A stretch of DNA of 64,000 nucleotides, from the NCBI RefSeq assembly GCF_003258595.1, contig NZ_QHHQ01000006.1, positions 62,001 to 126,000 on the forward strand. The letters run 5' to 3'. The position numbers and the translations under genes are program-made. Below the pieces are notes generated by a model that did no database searches, was not told the DNA's origin, and saw only the letters and a program-made list of their open reading frames with translations. The stretch is from Acuticoccus sediminis (GTDB taxonomy: Bacteria; Pseudomonadota; Alphaproteobacteria; Rhizobiales; Amorphaceae). Below, piece by piece: positions 16,709 to 24,032 of this stretch. Within the stretch, counting starts at the first letter, position 1, and each line of letters starts with the position of its first letter.

Positions 16709-17047
16709 CGGCGGCGGAAGAGGGTGCGGTCGGCGCTTCGCGCCGGCATTTTCGTCGATGGGCGAGGGCGTTCCTCCCTCGCGCTCCCTCCGCCTCGCCG
16801 GCAGGCAGGGGTTGGGGTGGCTTCCGGTGCTCGGGCTTCGCCCTGCGCTCCGGCTCCTCCCCGACCCCTGCGCCAGGGTGGATCGGGCCGCGGCCGCGTC
16901 AAGGGTGAAGGCTGCGCCCGCGCTTCGCGCGCCCTTGACCCGGCCGCAGCCCTCGCGCCGTGCGGGCGGGCGACCGGAGGCGCGGCAGATGTCGAGACCA
17001 GGGGGCTCCATCGGGGCCCCTTTTCTTTTGTCCCGGAAGGGGGTGCG
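16709..17047 (+). other. Structured non-coding insert between terL and portal genes
   Basis: This 339-base gap breaks an otherwise overlapping gene array. It holds nested dyads: GCGAGGG/CCCTCGC (16762-16768, 16776-16782). CAGGGGTTGGGG (16806-16817) pairs with CCCCGACCCCTG (16859-16870) with one wobble, and encloses a further CCGG-GC-GGGC/GCCC-GC-CCGG hairpin. A 16-bp arm pair (16890-16905 and 16932-16947, one mismatch) follows, then a terminator-like hairpin. The reading frame of the portal is open through it, but the translated residues are low-complexity and unlike portal proteins. It resembles a repetitive extragenic palindrome, but no second copy occurs in the window. Confidence 0.7.
17002..17029 (+). 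terminator. Terminator-like hairpin just before the portal gene
   Basis: GGGGCTCC (17002-17009) pairs with GGGGCCCC (17013-17020) with one G-T wobble and a 3-base loop, followed by TTTTCTTTT. The portal ATG is only 18 bases further on, with a GGAAGG ribosome site between. It could attenuate transcription between terL and the head genes. Confidence 0.65.
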
Positions 17048-18220
17048 ATGGGCATCTTTGGCAGACGCGAGACCAAGGCGTCGCGCGTGGGACGGCTCAT
17101 GAGCGTGGAAGCGCTCGGCCGTCCGGTTTGGACGCCGCGCGACTACGCGTCGCTGGCGCAGGAGGGGTTCGCCAGGAACCCGGTCGTCTTCCGCTCGGTG
17201 CGGATGATCGCCGAGGCGGCGGCCTCCGCACCGTGGCTCCTCTACGAGGGCGAGAAGGAGATCGAGAGGCATCCGCTGCTCGCCCTCCTGCAGCGGCCGA
17301 ATCCGGCGCAGTCGGGCGTGTCGCTGATGGAGACCGTCTATGGGCACCTGATGGTGGCGGGGAACGCCTACCTCGAGGTTGTCGCCCTCGACGGCGAGCC
17401 GCGGGAGCTCTTCGCGCTCCGGCCGGACCGGATGAAGGTCGTGGCCGGGGCGGACGGCTGGCCGCAGGCGTTCGAGTACTCGGTCGCCGGGCGGGTGGTG
17501 CGGTTTGCGCAGGACGGGGCGGTACCGCCGATCCTGCACCTGTCGCTGTTTCATCCGCTGAACGACCACTACGGGTTCGCGCCGATCGAGGCGGCGCAGA
17601 CCTCGCTCGACATCCACAACGCGTCGGGGGCGTGGTCGAAGGCGCTGCTGGACAACGCGGCGCGGCCCTCCGGGGCGCTCGTCTACACCGGAGAGGGGCA
17701 CCTCAACGACGAGCAGTTCGAGCGGCTGAAGGCGGAGCTGGAGGACGGGTATACCGGCGCCAGGAACGCCGGGCGGCCGCTGCTCCTCGAGGGTGGGCTC
17801 GACTGGAAGACCATGGCGATGTCGCCGCGGGACATGGACTTCATCGAGGCGAAGAACCAGGCGGCGCGGGAGATCGCGCTCGCCTTCGGGGTGCCGCCGA
17901 TGCTGCTCGGGATCCCCGGCGACAACACCTACGCCAACTATCGCGAGGCGAACCGGGCCTTCTGGCGCCAGACGGTGCTGCCGCTGGTGAACCGGACGGT
18001 CCAGGCGATGGGGAACTGGCTGGGCGCGGCGTACGAACCGGGACTGCGGCTGGCGTTCGATCCGGACGGGGTCGAGGCGCTGGCGGTGGAGCGCGACGCG
18101 CTCTGGGATCGCGTGGCGGCGGCCGACTTCCTGACGCGCGACGAGAAGCGGGCCGCGGTCGGATATGGGGTTGGCGACGGCGGACGGCAGGAGGGCGGCG
18201 GTGATGCCGTTCCGGACTGA
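17048..18220 (+). CDS. GTA g3, HK97-type portal protein
   Basis: 390 aa, matching RcGTA g3 (about 396). The dodecameric ring at the capsid vertex through which DNA is packaged. Characteristic segments are ARNPVVFRSVRMIAEAAA, HPLLALLQRPNP, GNAYLEVV, LHLSLFHPLNDHYGFAPIEA, and GVPPMLLGIPGDNTYANYREA. ATG 17048 with GGAAGG upstream is chosen. An in-frame ATG at 16724 would add about 108 residues translated from the structured insert, with no family support. Its TGA overlaps the ATG of g3.5. Confidence 0.95.
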   Translation: MGIFGRRETKASRVGRLMSVEALGRPVWTPRDYASLAQEGFARNPVVFRSVRMIAEAAASAPWLLYEGEKEIERHPLLALLQRPNPAQSGVSLMETVYGHLMVAGNAYLEVVALDGEPRELFALRPDRMKVVAGADGWPQAFEYSVAGRVVRFAQDGAVPPILHLSLFHPLNDHYGFAPIEAAQTSLDIHNASGAWSKALLDNAARPSGALVYTGEGHLNDEQFERLKAELEDGYTGARNAGRPLLLEGGLDWKTMAMSPRDMDFIEAKNQAAREIALAFGVPPMLLGIPGDNTYANYREANRAFWRQTVLPLVNRTVQAMGNWLGAAYEPGLRLAFDPDGVEALAVERDALWDRVAAADFLTRDEKRAAVGYGVGDGGRQEGGGDAVPD

Positions 18221-18405
18221 TGGATCCGCTGACGCAGTCGGTCGTGGAGCGAGGTGACCTGGCGCACCTCGCTCTTTTTCTTTGGGCGTCGGCGTCCTCG
18301 GGACTGCTCGTGTGGACCATGCGCGAGCTGGCGCGCTCGAACAGGCGCTTCTCCGAGTTCGTGAACGCCGTCGCCAAGCTCAATCGCATGTTTGGACAGA
18401 CGTGA
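18220..18405 (+). CDS. GTA g3.5 small membrane-type protein
   Basis: 61 aa, the counterpart by position of RcGTA orfg3.5 between portal and protease. A single hydrophobic segment (LALFLWASASSGLLVWTM) is followed by a charged helix (RELARSNRRFSEFVNAVAKL). Function unknown. It overlaps portal and the next ORF by one base each (TGATG), so it is translated in series with them. Confidence 0.75.
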   Translation: MDPLTQSVVERGDLAHLALFLWASASSGLLVWTMRELARSNRRFSEFVNAVAKLNRMFGQT

Positions 18406-18584
18406 TGGTGGGATGTTTTCGCCGCACTGCGGAGCCGCTGTTGCGGCTGACGACGGTTCAGACGGTCGAGCACGTGTCCGTGTTCGAGGAGTTCGCGCGG
18501 ATCGTCGAGCGGGTGGCGCTCGAGGAGCGGGTCAAGAACGAGCCGCGGGTGATCAGCTTCCGGCAGCGGCGGGGGCTTCCGTGA
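18405..18584 (+). CDS. Small ORF of 59 aa between g3.5 and the prohead protease
   Basis: It starts at ATG 18405, sharing one base with the g3.5 stop, and ends in a TGA that overlaps the GTG of g4, so it fills the space between the two genes exactly. The product begins MVGCFRRTAEPLLRLTTVQT and has a charged amphipathic segment (FEEFARIVERVALEERVKNE). I do not recognise a family, and RcGTA has no gene here to my knowledge. The double translational coupling argues that it is real. Confidence 0.6.
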   Translation: MVGCFRRTAEPLLRLTTVQTVEHVSVFEEFARIVERVALEERVKNEPRVISFRQRRGLP

Positions 18585-19162
18585 CGTCGGCCGGAGGGAC
18601 CGGCGTGGCACCGGAGCGCAAGTTCGCGGCGCCGCTGGAGGCGGTCGCGGCGGACGGGCGGTTCTGTGGCTACGCTTCGCTGTTCGGGCGGATGGACCTC
18701 TCGGGCGACGTCGTCATGCCGGGGGCCTTTGCACGGACGTTGCGGCTGCGCGGGGCGCGGGGCGTGCGGATGCTCCTGGAGCATGATCCGAGGGCTCCGG
18801 TCGGCGTCTGGCTGAGGCTCGAGGAGGACCGCCGCGGCCTGTGGGTCGAGGGGCGGATCGCCGGATCGGCGGACGCGGCGCGGGCCGGAGCGCTGATGCG
18901 AGCCGGAAGGCTCGACGGGCTGTCGATAGGGTTTCGCACCGTCGGTGCGGATGAGGACCGGCTGGCGCGGGTGCGCCGGCTGACCGAGATCGATCTTTGG
19001 GAGGTGTCGCTGGTCGCGTCGCCGATGCTCCCGGAGGCGAGGGCGCGGGCCGCAGGACGCGGCCGTGCCGAGGCTGGGGGCGTCGCTCCCGAAGCTGCCG
19101 TGGACGCTGGGCTGGTCGCCTTGCTGCGTCGGGAAACGGCCATTCTTCGTCAAACGAGGTAG
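18581..19162 (+). CDS. GTA g4, HK97-type prohead protease
   Basis: 193 aa (RcGTA g4 is about 184). Cleaves the N-terminal scaffold from the capsid protein during head maturation. Family U35 features are the start of the fold (GRFCGYASLFGRMDLSGDVVMPGAF), the catalytic His region LLEHDP, the Ser segment LDGLSIGFR, and EVSLVASPM. GTG 18581 is chosen because it overlaps the previous TGA. A longer frame from 18392 would overlap the 59-aa ORF entirely. It is immediately upstream of its substrate gene. Confidence 0.93.
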   Translation: MTSAGGTGVAPERKFAAPLEAVAADGRFCGYASLFGRMDLSGDVVMPGAFARTLRLRGARGVRMLLEHDPRAPVGVWLRLEEDRRGLWVEGRIAGSADAARAGALMRAGRLDGLSIGFRTVGADEDRLARVRRLTEIDLWEVSLVASPMLPEARARAAGRGRAEAGGVAPEAAVDAGLVALLRRETAILRQTR

Positions 19163-20383
19163 ATGATGGACAACGAGATGGGTGCGCCCGAGACCAAGGC
19201 CGAGCTGAACAATGCGTTCGGCGAATTCATGGGGGCGTTCGAGGTCTTCCGTGAGACCAACGACCGCCGGCTGGCCGAGCTGGAGAAGAAGGGCGCGGAC
19301 GTCCTGACGGTCGACAAGCTGGCACGGGTCGAGGCGGCTCTCGACGCGCAGCAGCGCCGGATGGACGAAATGGTCCTGCGCGGCGCCCGCCCGTCGCTGA
19401 TGGGCGGGGCGCCGGTTGCGGCGAACGAGACGAAGAGCGCTTTCGGCGCCTTCGTCCGCTCCGGCGACGAGCAGGCGATGCGCGCTCTCGAGACGAAGGC
19501 GATGGCGTCGGACGGCGGTCTGGCGATGCCGGTCGAGGTGGAGGCGGAGGTGATGCGCCGCCTCGCCGAGGTGTCGCCGTTCCGTTCGATCGCGACGGTG
19601 CGGTCGATCTCGGCGACGAGCTTCCGCAAGGCGGTTCCGAACGGTCTGACCGGCGCCTGGGCCTCCGACGAGACGACGGCGCGGCCGGCCGACGCCACCA
19701 CGCTGAAGGCGCTGAACTTTCCGACCGGGGAGCTCTATGCGGTGCCGGCGGCGTCGTCGGTCCTGGTCGAGGACGCGGCGATCGACGTCGGCGAGTGGCT
19801 GGCCGGTGAGATCGAGATGGTCTTCGCCGAGCAGGAGACGAAGGCGTTCGTCATCGGCAACGGCACGACCCAGCCGAAGGGCATCGTGACCTATGCGGGC
19901 ACGACCGAGGCGGGCGACCTCGCGAACGAGACACTGGGCGTCATCAAGACCGGGCAGAACGGGGCGTTCCCGACCGTTGCGCCGAGCGATGCACTCGTCG
20001 ACCTCGTGTATTCGCTGAAGGCCTCTTACCGCCAGAACGCTCACTTCGTGATGAACCGGTCCACGCAGGCGCACATCCGCAAGCTCAAGGATGGCGAGGG
20101 TGAGTACCTCTGGACCCCGCCGTCGGTTCCGGGGGGCCGTGCCGGGCTGATGAGCTTCCCGATCGTGGAGGCGGAGGACATGCCCGAGTTCACGACGACC
20201 GGCGCCTGCGCGATCGCGTTCGGTGATTTCCGGCGGGGATACCTGATCGTCGATCGGCAGGGCATCAAGGTGCTCCGCGATCCCTATTCCGCGAAGCCGA
20301 ACGTCCTCTTCTACACGACCAAGCGTGTCGGTGGCGGCGTTCAGGACTTCGACGCGATAAAGCTGCTGCAGTTCGCCGCCTGA
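19163..20383 (+). CDS. GTA g5, HK97-fold major capsid protein
   Basis: 406 aa. The N-terminal 100 or so residues are a charged coiled-coil scaffold (delta) domain (ELNNAFGEFMGAFEVFRETN ... ARVEAALDAQQRRMDEMVLR), which g4 is expected to remove. The HK97 core follows (MPVEVEAEVMRRLAEVSPF, AVPAASSVLVEDAAIDVGEW, FVIGNGTTQPKGI, FVMNRSTQAHIRKLKD, AIAFGDFRRGYLIVDRQGI). Start could be ATG 19163 or 19166; GAGG lies close upstream. A strong terminator follows at once, isolating capsid expression from the tail genes. Confidence 0.96.
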   Translation: MMDNEMGAPETKAELNNAFGEFMGAFEVFRETNDRRLAELEKKGADVLTVDKLARVEAALDAQQRRMDEMVLRGARPSLMGGAPVAANETKSAFGAFVRSGDEQAMRALETKAMASDGGLAMPVEVEAEVMRRLAEVSPFRSIATVRSISATSFRKAVPNGLTGAWASDETTARPADATTLKALNFPTGELYAVPAASSVLVEDAAIDVGEWLAGEIEMVFAEQETKAFVIGNGTTQPKGIVTYAGTTEAGDLANETLGVIKTGQNGAFPTVAPSDALVDLVYSLKASYRQNAHFVMNRSTQAHIRKLKDGEGEYLWTPPSVPGGRAGLMSFPIVEAEDMPEFTTTGACAIAFGDFRRGYLIVDRQGIKVLRDPYSAKPNVLFYTTKRVGGGVQDFDAIKLLQFAA

Positions 20384-20400
20384 GTCCATGCGTGGTGGCG

Positions 20401-20497
20401 GCCGCCTTCGGGCGGCAGAGGGCGGGCCAGAGACGATCTGGCCCGCTTTTTTGTTTGGGGTCACGCGCGCTGACCGGGCCGCCGGCGACCGGCGGCC
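20401..20497 (+). terminator. Hairpin array with intrinsic terminator after the capsid gene
   Basis: Three perfect hairpins lie in 97 bases. GCCGCC-TTCG-GGCGGC (20401-20416) is an extra-stable cUUCGg tetraloop. GCGGGCCAGA/TCTGGCCCGC (20422-20431, 20437-20446), with a 5-base loop and six T's (20447-20452), is a textbook intrinsic terminator. GGCCGCCGG-CGA-CCGGCGGCC (20477-20497) follows, just before g6. Together they would end or stabilise the capsid mRNA and lower tail-gene transcription. Confidence 0.9.
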
Positions 20498-20527
20498 GCG
20501 CAGGCGCGGCAATGCTTGGATGGAACA

Positions 20528-21100
20528 ATGGTGGCGATCCTGGTGACACCGCCGCAGGCCGAGCCTGTGACGCGCGAGGAAGCGAAGCTGCACGCCCGCA
20601 TCGACGGCACCGACGAGGACGCGAAGGTGGACGCGCTGATTGCGGCCGCCCGGCTCGACGTGGAGAGCCGCACCGGTCGCGCACTGGTCAGCCAGGGCTG
20701 GCGCATCGTGCTGGACGGGCCGCCGGTTCGGGGGATCGTCCGCCTCGCGCCGGGTCCGGTGAAGAGTGTGGATGCGGTGACCGTCTACGGTGCGGACGGC
20801 GTGGCCGAGGTTGTGCCGTCCGACGACTATCTGGTCGACACGGCGAACGTCCCGGGGCGGCTGATGCTGTCGTCCGGGCGGTTCTGGGGTGCGCGGGCGC
20901 TCAACGGGATCGAGATCGATTTCACCTGCGGCTTCGGTGAACCGGACGACGTGCCGGCATCGCTCAAGCAGGCGGTGCTGATGCTGGTGTCGTACTGGTA
21001 CGAGCAACGCGAGGCGGCCGCGATCGGCGCGGTGCCGGCCCACGTGGCATCGGGCGTTCAGGCGCTGACGGCGCCATACCGCATGCCGAGGCTCGCGTGA
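20528..21100 (+). CDS. GTA g6, head-tail connector (adaptor)
   Basis: 190 aa all-helical adaptor that binds under the portal (gp15/HK97 gp6-like). The N-terminal motif LVTPPQAEPVTREEAKLHARIDGTDEDAKVDALIAAAR is typical, as is the SLKQAVLMLVSYWYEQREA C-terminal helix. ATG 20528 gives the family N-terminus; ATG 20516 would add four residues. Its end overlaps the GTG of g7 by four bases. Confidence 0.93.
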   Translation: MVAILVTPPQAEPVTREEAKLHARIDGTDEDAKVDALIAAARLDVESRTGRALVSQGWRIVLDGPPVRGIVRLAPGPVKSVDAVTVYGADGVAEVVPSDDYLVDTANVPGRLMLSSGRFWGARALNGIEIDFTCGFGEPDDVPASLKQAVLMLVSYWYEQREAAAIGAVPAHVASGVQALTAPYRMPRLA

Positions 21101-21423
21101 CGCCGGGGGTGGGGGAACTGCGGCACCGACTGGTCCTGGAAGTGGCGACGGAGGTCTCGGACGGGGCCGGCGAGGCGACGCGGTCCTGGACACCGGTCGC
21201 GAGTCTCTTCGCGCGGGTCGAGCCGCGCGGGCGCCGCGAGAGAGTCGAGGACGGGCGCAACGTCGGGCTCGTGACCCACCGGGTGACGGTGCGGCGCCAC
21301 GGCAACGTCGCCCGGGGGACGCGGTTCGTGGAAGGGGCACGGCGGCTCCGGGTGCTGGCGGTCGAGGATCTCGATCCGCAGCGCCGGTTTCTCGCCTGCC
21401 TGTGCGAGGAGGAGCAGGAATGA
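21097..21423 (+). CDS. GTA g7, head-tail adaptor / stopper
   Basis: 108 aa, SPP1 gp16/Phage_H_T_join-like head closure protein: GELRHRLVLEVATEVSDGAGEA, SLFARVEPRGRRER, VTHRVTVRRHGNVARGTRF, RRLRVLAVEDLD. It seals the portal channel and joins the tail. GTG start overlaps g6 (GTGA), and its TGA overlaps the ATG of g8. Confidence 0.93.
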   Translation: MTPGVGELRHRLVLEVATEVSDGAGEATRSWTPVASLFARVEPRGRRERVEDGRNVGLVTHRVTVRRHGNVARGTRFVEGARRLRVLAVEDLDPQRRFLACLCEEEQE

Positions 21424-21827
21424 GCGATGCGAGGCATGCTCTTCTGGCCGAGGTCCATCGGGTGCTTCTCGCGGACGGGACGCTGGGTTCCCTTCTGGCC
21501 GGGCCGGGGGTGTTCGACGGTGTGCCGCAGGGAGCGGCGTATCCGTTCGTTTCGATCGGTGAGGTGCGCTCGGGCGCCCTCGACGGGGACGACCCGCCGA
21601 CGGTGGAGCATCGGATCGAGCTGATCGTGAATTCCAGGGCGGCGGGGCGGCGCGAGGCGTCGGACATCGCCGACCGGGTGCGGATGGTGCTGGAAGGCGA
21701 GGCGATGGCGCCGGCCGGGCACCGGATGGTCTCGATGCGGCACAGGGATACGGACGTGACGGCGAGCCGGGACGGGCGGGCCTATCGGGCGCGGCTGCGG
21801 TTCCGCGCGCTGACGGAAGCGAACTGA
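21420..21827 (+). CDS. GTA g8, tail terminator (DUF3168)
   Basis: 135 aa with DUF3168 features: HALLAEVHRVLLADGTLGSL, YPFVSIGEV, EHRIELIVNSRAAGRREASDIA. Forms the ring that caps the tail tube and joins it to the head stopper. ATG 21420 with AGGAGG seven bases upstream overlaps the stop of g7. Confidence 0.92.
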   Translation: MSDARHALLAEVHRVLLADGTLGSLLAGPGVFDGVPQGAAYPFVSIGEVRSGALDGDDPPTVEHRIELIVNSRAAGRREASDIADRVRMVLEGEAMAPAGHRMVSMRHRDTDVTASRDGRAYRARLRFRALTEAN

Positions 21828-21838
21828 AGGAGGGCGCC

Positions 21839-22252
21839 GTGGGTGCGCAGAAGGGCAAGGATCTTCTCTTGAAGGTCGATCAGACGGGGGCCGGCTCCTT
21901 TGTGACGGTGGCGGGGCTCCGCTCGAAGCGGATCTCGTTCGGGGCCGAGGCCGTGGACGTGACCGACCAGGAGTCGGCGGGACAGTGGCGCGAGCTCCTC
22001 GACGGGGCGGGCGTGCGGCGGGCCAACCTCGCGGGCTCCGGCATCTTCAAGGATGCAGCGTCCGACACGGTGGTGCGGACGATCTTCTTCAACGGGTCGG
22101 TGCGCGACTGGCAGGTCGTCGTGCCGGACTTCGGCACGGTCGAGGGGCCGTTCCAGGTGACGGCGCTGGAGTACGGCGGCAACCACGACGGCGAGGTCGT
22201 CTACGAGATCGCCATGGAGTCGGCGGGCCAGCTCACGTTCACCGCGGTCTGA
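21839..22252 (+). CDS. GTA g9, major tail tube protein
   Basis: 137 aa, matching RcGTA g9 and the phage major tail protein family (KGKDLLLKVDQTG, VAGLRSKRISFGAEAVDVTDQES, FKDAASDTVVRTIFFNG, ALEYGGNHDGEVVYEIAMES). Polymerises into the tail tube. GTG start 21839 follows AAGGAGG at good spacing, a strong site fitting a highly expressed product. Confidence 0.95.
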   Translation: MGAQKGKDLLLKVDQTGAGSFVTVAGLRSKRISFGAEAVDVTDQESAGQWRELLDGAGVRRANLAGSGIFKDAASDTVVRTIFFNGSVRDWQVVVPDFGTVEGPFQVTALEYGGNHDGEVVYEIAMESAGQLTFTAV

Positions 22253-22262
22253 CGGGGCGCAC

Positions 22263-22592
22263 ATGGCAAACCCTTATCGCGGCGAGGTGGATGCCGTCCT
22301 CGATGGTCGGCACTGGACGCTGTGCCTGACACTGGGCGCGCTGGCCGAACTCGAGCACGCGTTTCAGTGCGAGGACATGACGGCGCTGGTGGATCGGTTC
22401 GCGCTCGGCAAGCTCTCGGCCTTGGATGCAATCCGCATCATCGGGGCGGGGCTCCGCGGAGCGGGGCACGCCGTCGACGACGATGCGGTATCGCGCATGT
22501 CCGCCGATGGCGGAGCAGCCGGTTTCGCGACTGTCGTGACCGACCTGCTGACGGCGACCTTCGGTGCGTCGGAGGCCTCCGACCCTTCTTGA
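22263..22592 (+). CDS. GTA g10, tail assembly protein
   Basis: 109 aa GTA-gene-10 family protein: NPYRGEVDAVLDGRHWTLCLTLGALAELE, then a region rich in short helices. It is encoded before the tape measure, where siphophages encode tail assembly chaperones, and together with g10.1 probably fills that role. Its stop TGA overlaps the TTG start of g10.1. Confidence 0.9.
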   Translation: MANPYRGEVDAVLDGRHWTLCLTLGALAELEHAFQCEDMTALVDRFALGKLSALDAIRIIGAGLRGAGHAVDDDAVSRMSADGGAAGFATVVTDLLTATFGASEASDPS

Positions 22593-22792
22593 GTGCGGCC
22601 GCGCCGGACGAGGTGCGGCCGTTTCCGTGGCGCGAGCTGATGGCGCTGTTCATCGGTGAACGGCGCATGGCGCCGGCCGACTTCTGGGCCCTGACCCTTC
22701 CTGAAATTCAAGCGGTGCTGGGACCGCCTGCGCCGGGTGGGACGCGCAGGGGTGACCTGGCGCGGCTGATGGAGCGTTTTCCCGATGCCTGA
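22589..22792 (+). CDS. GTA g10.1, phage tail assembly chaperone
   Basis: 67 aa small protein with the core FPWRELMALFIGERRMAPADFWALTLPEIQAVLG, typical of the rcc01693-like tail chaperone. No in-frame ATG or GTG precedes the conserved core; TTG 22589 overlaps the TGA of g10 (TTGA) and is the best start. Ends eight bases inside the tape-measure gene. Confidence 0.85.
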   Translation: MSAAAPDEVRPFPWRELMALFIGERRMAPADFWALTLPEIQAVLGPPAPGGTRRGDLARLMERFPDA

Positions 22793-23366
22793 TAGCCCCG
22801 AACCGTTCCGCGACTCCTCGGCGCTGGCCGAGGAGCTTTCCGCAACGCTGGAGGTCTCGGCGACCCGGTTCTCCAGCGTGATCGCCACGGGGATGAAGCG
22901 GGCGATCTCGGACGGCTACACGCTGGACCGCGTGCTGCGCCAGGCGGCGCTGTCGATCTCCAACTCTGCGCTGCGGGCTGGGCTCCGGCCGCTGTCCAAT
23001 CTGGTGGGGCAGGGGGCGAATGCGGTGCTGGGAAGCCTCGGCGGCGCGGTCGGCGGGGGGATCGCCGGGGTTGCGACCAAGGTCATGCCGTTCGCGGAGG
23101 GGGGCGTGATCGGCGCGCCGACCGCGTTCGGGATGTCGGGCGGGCGCGTCGGGCTGATGGGCGAGGCCGGGCGCGAGGCCGTCCTGCCGCTGGCGCGCGG
23201 CTCGGACGGACGCCTTGGCGTGGCGCTGGAGGGGACGGGTCGCGGGGCCGGGACGACCATCAACGTGTCGATCGCGACTCCGGATCCCGAGGCGTTCCAG
23301 CGTTCGGAACAGCAGGTGACGGCGATGTTGGCGCGGGCCGTGGCGCGCGGCCGTCGCGGGCTTTGA
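22785..23366 (+). CDS. GTA g11, tail tape measure protein
   Basis: 193 aa, near RcGTA g11 (219). The amphipathic helical N-terminal half (ALAEELSATLEVSATRFSSV ... LRQAALSISNSALRAGLRPL) leads to a Gly-rich stretch (LGSLGGAVGGGIAGV) and the conserved FAEGGVIGAPTAFGM, LMGEAGREAVLPL motifs. The short tape fits the short GTA tail. Confidence 0.93.
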   Translation: MPDSPEPFRDSSALAEELSATLEVSATRFSSVIATGMKRAISDGYTLDRVLRQAALSISNSALRAGLRPLSNLVGQGANAVLGSLGGAVGGGIAGVATKVMPFAEGGVIGAPTAFGMSGGRVGLMGEAGREAVLPLARGSDGRLGVALEGTGRGAGTTINVSIATPDPEAFQRSEQQVTAMLARAVARGRRGL

Positions 23367-23396
23367 GCTCAAGCGATCCAGGGGGGGCTTTGAGCC

Positions 23397-24032
23397 ATGG
23401 ACGGCTTTCATGACGTGAGATTCCCGCTCGCCGTGGCGTTGGGGGCGACGGGGGGACCGGAGCGGCGGACCGATATCGTGACGCTGGGGTCCGGTCGCGA
23501 GGAGCGTATTCAGCGCTGGTCGATGAGTAGGCGTCGGTACGACGCCGGTACAGGAGTAAGACATCGTGATGACCTTCAGCAAGTTGTTGACTTTTTTGAA
23601 GAGCGTCGAGGCCGCCTCTACGGCTTTCGTTACCGCGATCCACTCGACCACAAGAGTTGTTCGCCAACTGACGCGCCGTCTGAAACGGACCAGCGTCTCG
23701 GAGTGGGTGACGGGTCTGAAGTCGCGTTTCAGCTGATCAAGCGATACGGCGACCTTTATGCTCCGTACGACCGGCGGATCGTGCTGCCGGTCGAGGGGAC
23801 ACTGCTGGTGTCGGTCGGCGGCGTGTCGCAGGCCGAAGGCAGCGACTTCACCGTGGCGGAGGGCGTGGTGACGTTCGCGGCGGGCTCTGTGCCGGCTGCT
23901 GGCGCGGACGTGCGGGCGGGGTTCCAGTTCGACGTGCCAGTGCGCTTCGACACCGACCGGCTCGAGGTGAACCTGTCGCAGTTCCTGGCGGGGACGATCC
24001 CTTCCATTCCGATCGTGGAGATTGCGTCGTGA
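23397..24032 (+). CDS. GTA g12, distal tail protein (DUF2460)
   Basis: 211 aa; N-terminal FHDVRFPLAVALGATGGPERRT and C-terminal VPVRFDTDRLEVNL / IPSIPIVEI are hallmarks of DUF2460, the RcGTA distal tail protein joining tube and baseplate. Bases 23540-23750 are visibly less GC-rich than the rest of the cluster, with many A/T third positions, although the frame stays intact. Overlaps g13 by four bases. Confidence 0.93.
   Translation: MDGFHDVRFPLAVALGATGGPERRTDIVTLGSGREERIQRWSMSRRRYDAGTGVRHRDDLQQVVDFFEERRGRLYGFRYRDPLDHKSCSPTDAPSETDQRLGVGDGSEVAFQLIKRYGDLYAPYDRRIVLPVEGTLLVSVGGVSQAEGSDFTVAEGVVTFAAGSVPAAGADVRAGFQFDVPVRFDTDRLEVNLSQFLAGTIPSIPIVEIAS

Noticed and set aside
16724-17047. Portal protein with a 108-residue N-terminal extension
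   Set aside because: The extension is translated from palindromic DNA and a terminator hairpin and is unlike portal proteins; ATG 17048 has its own ribosome site.
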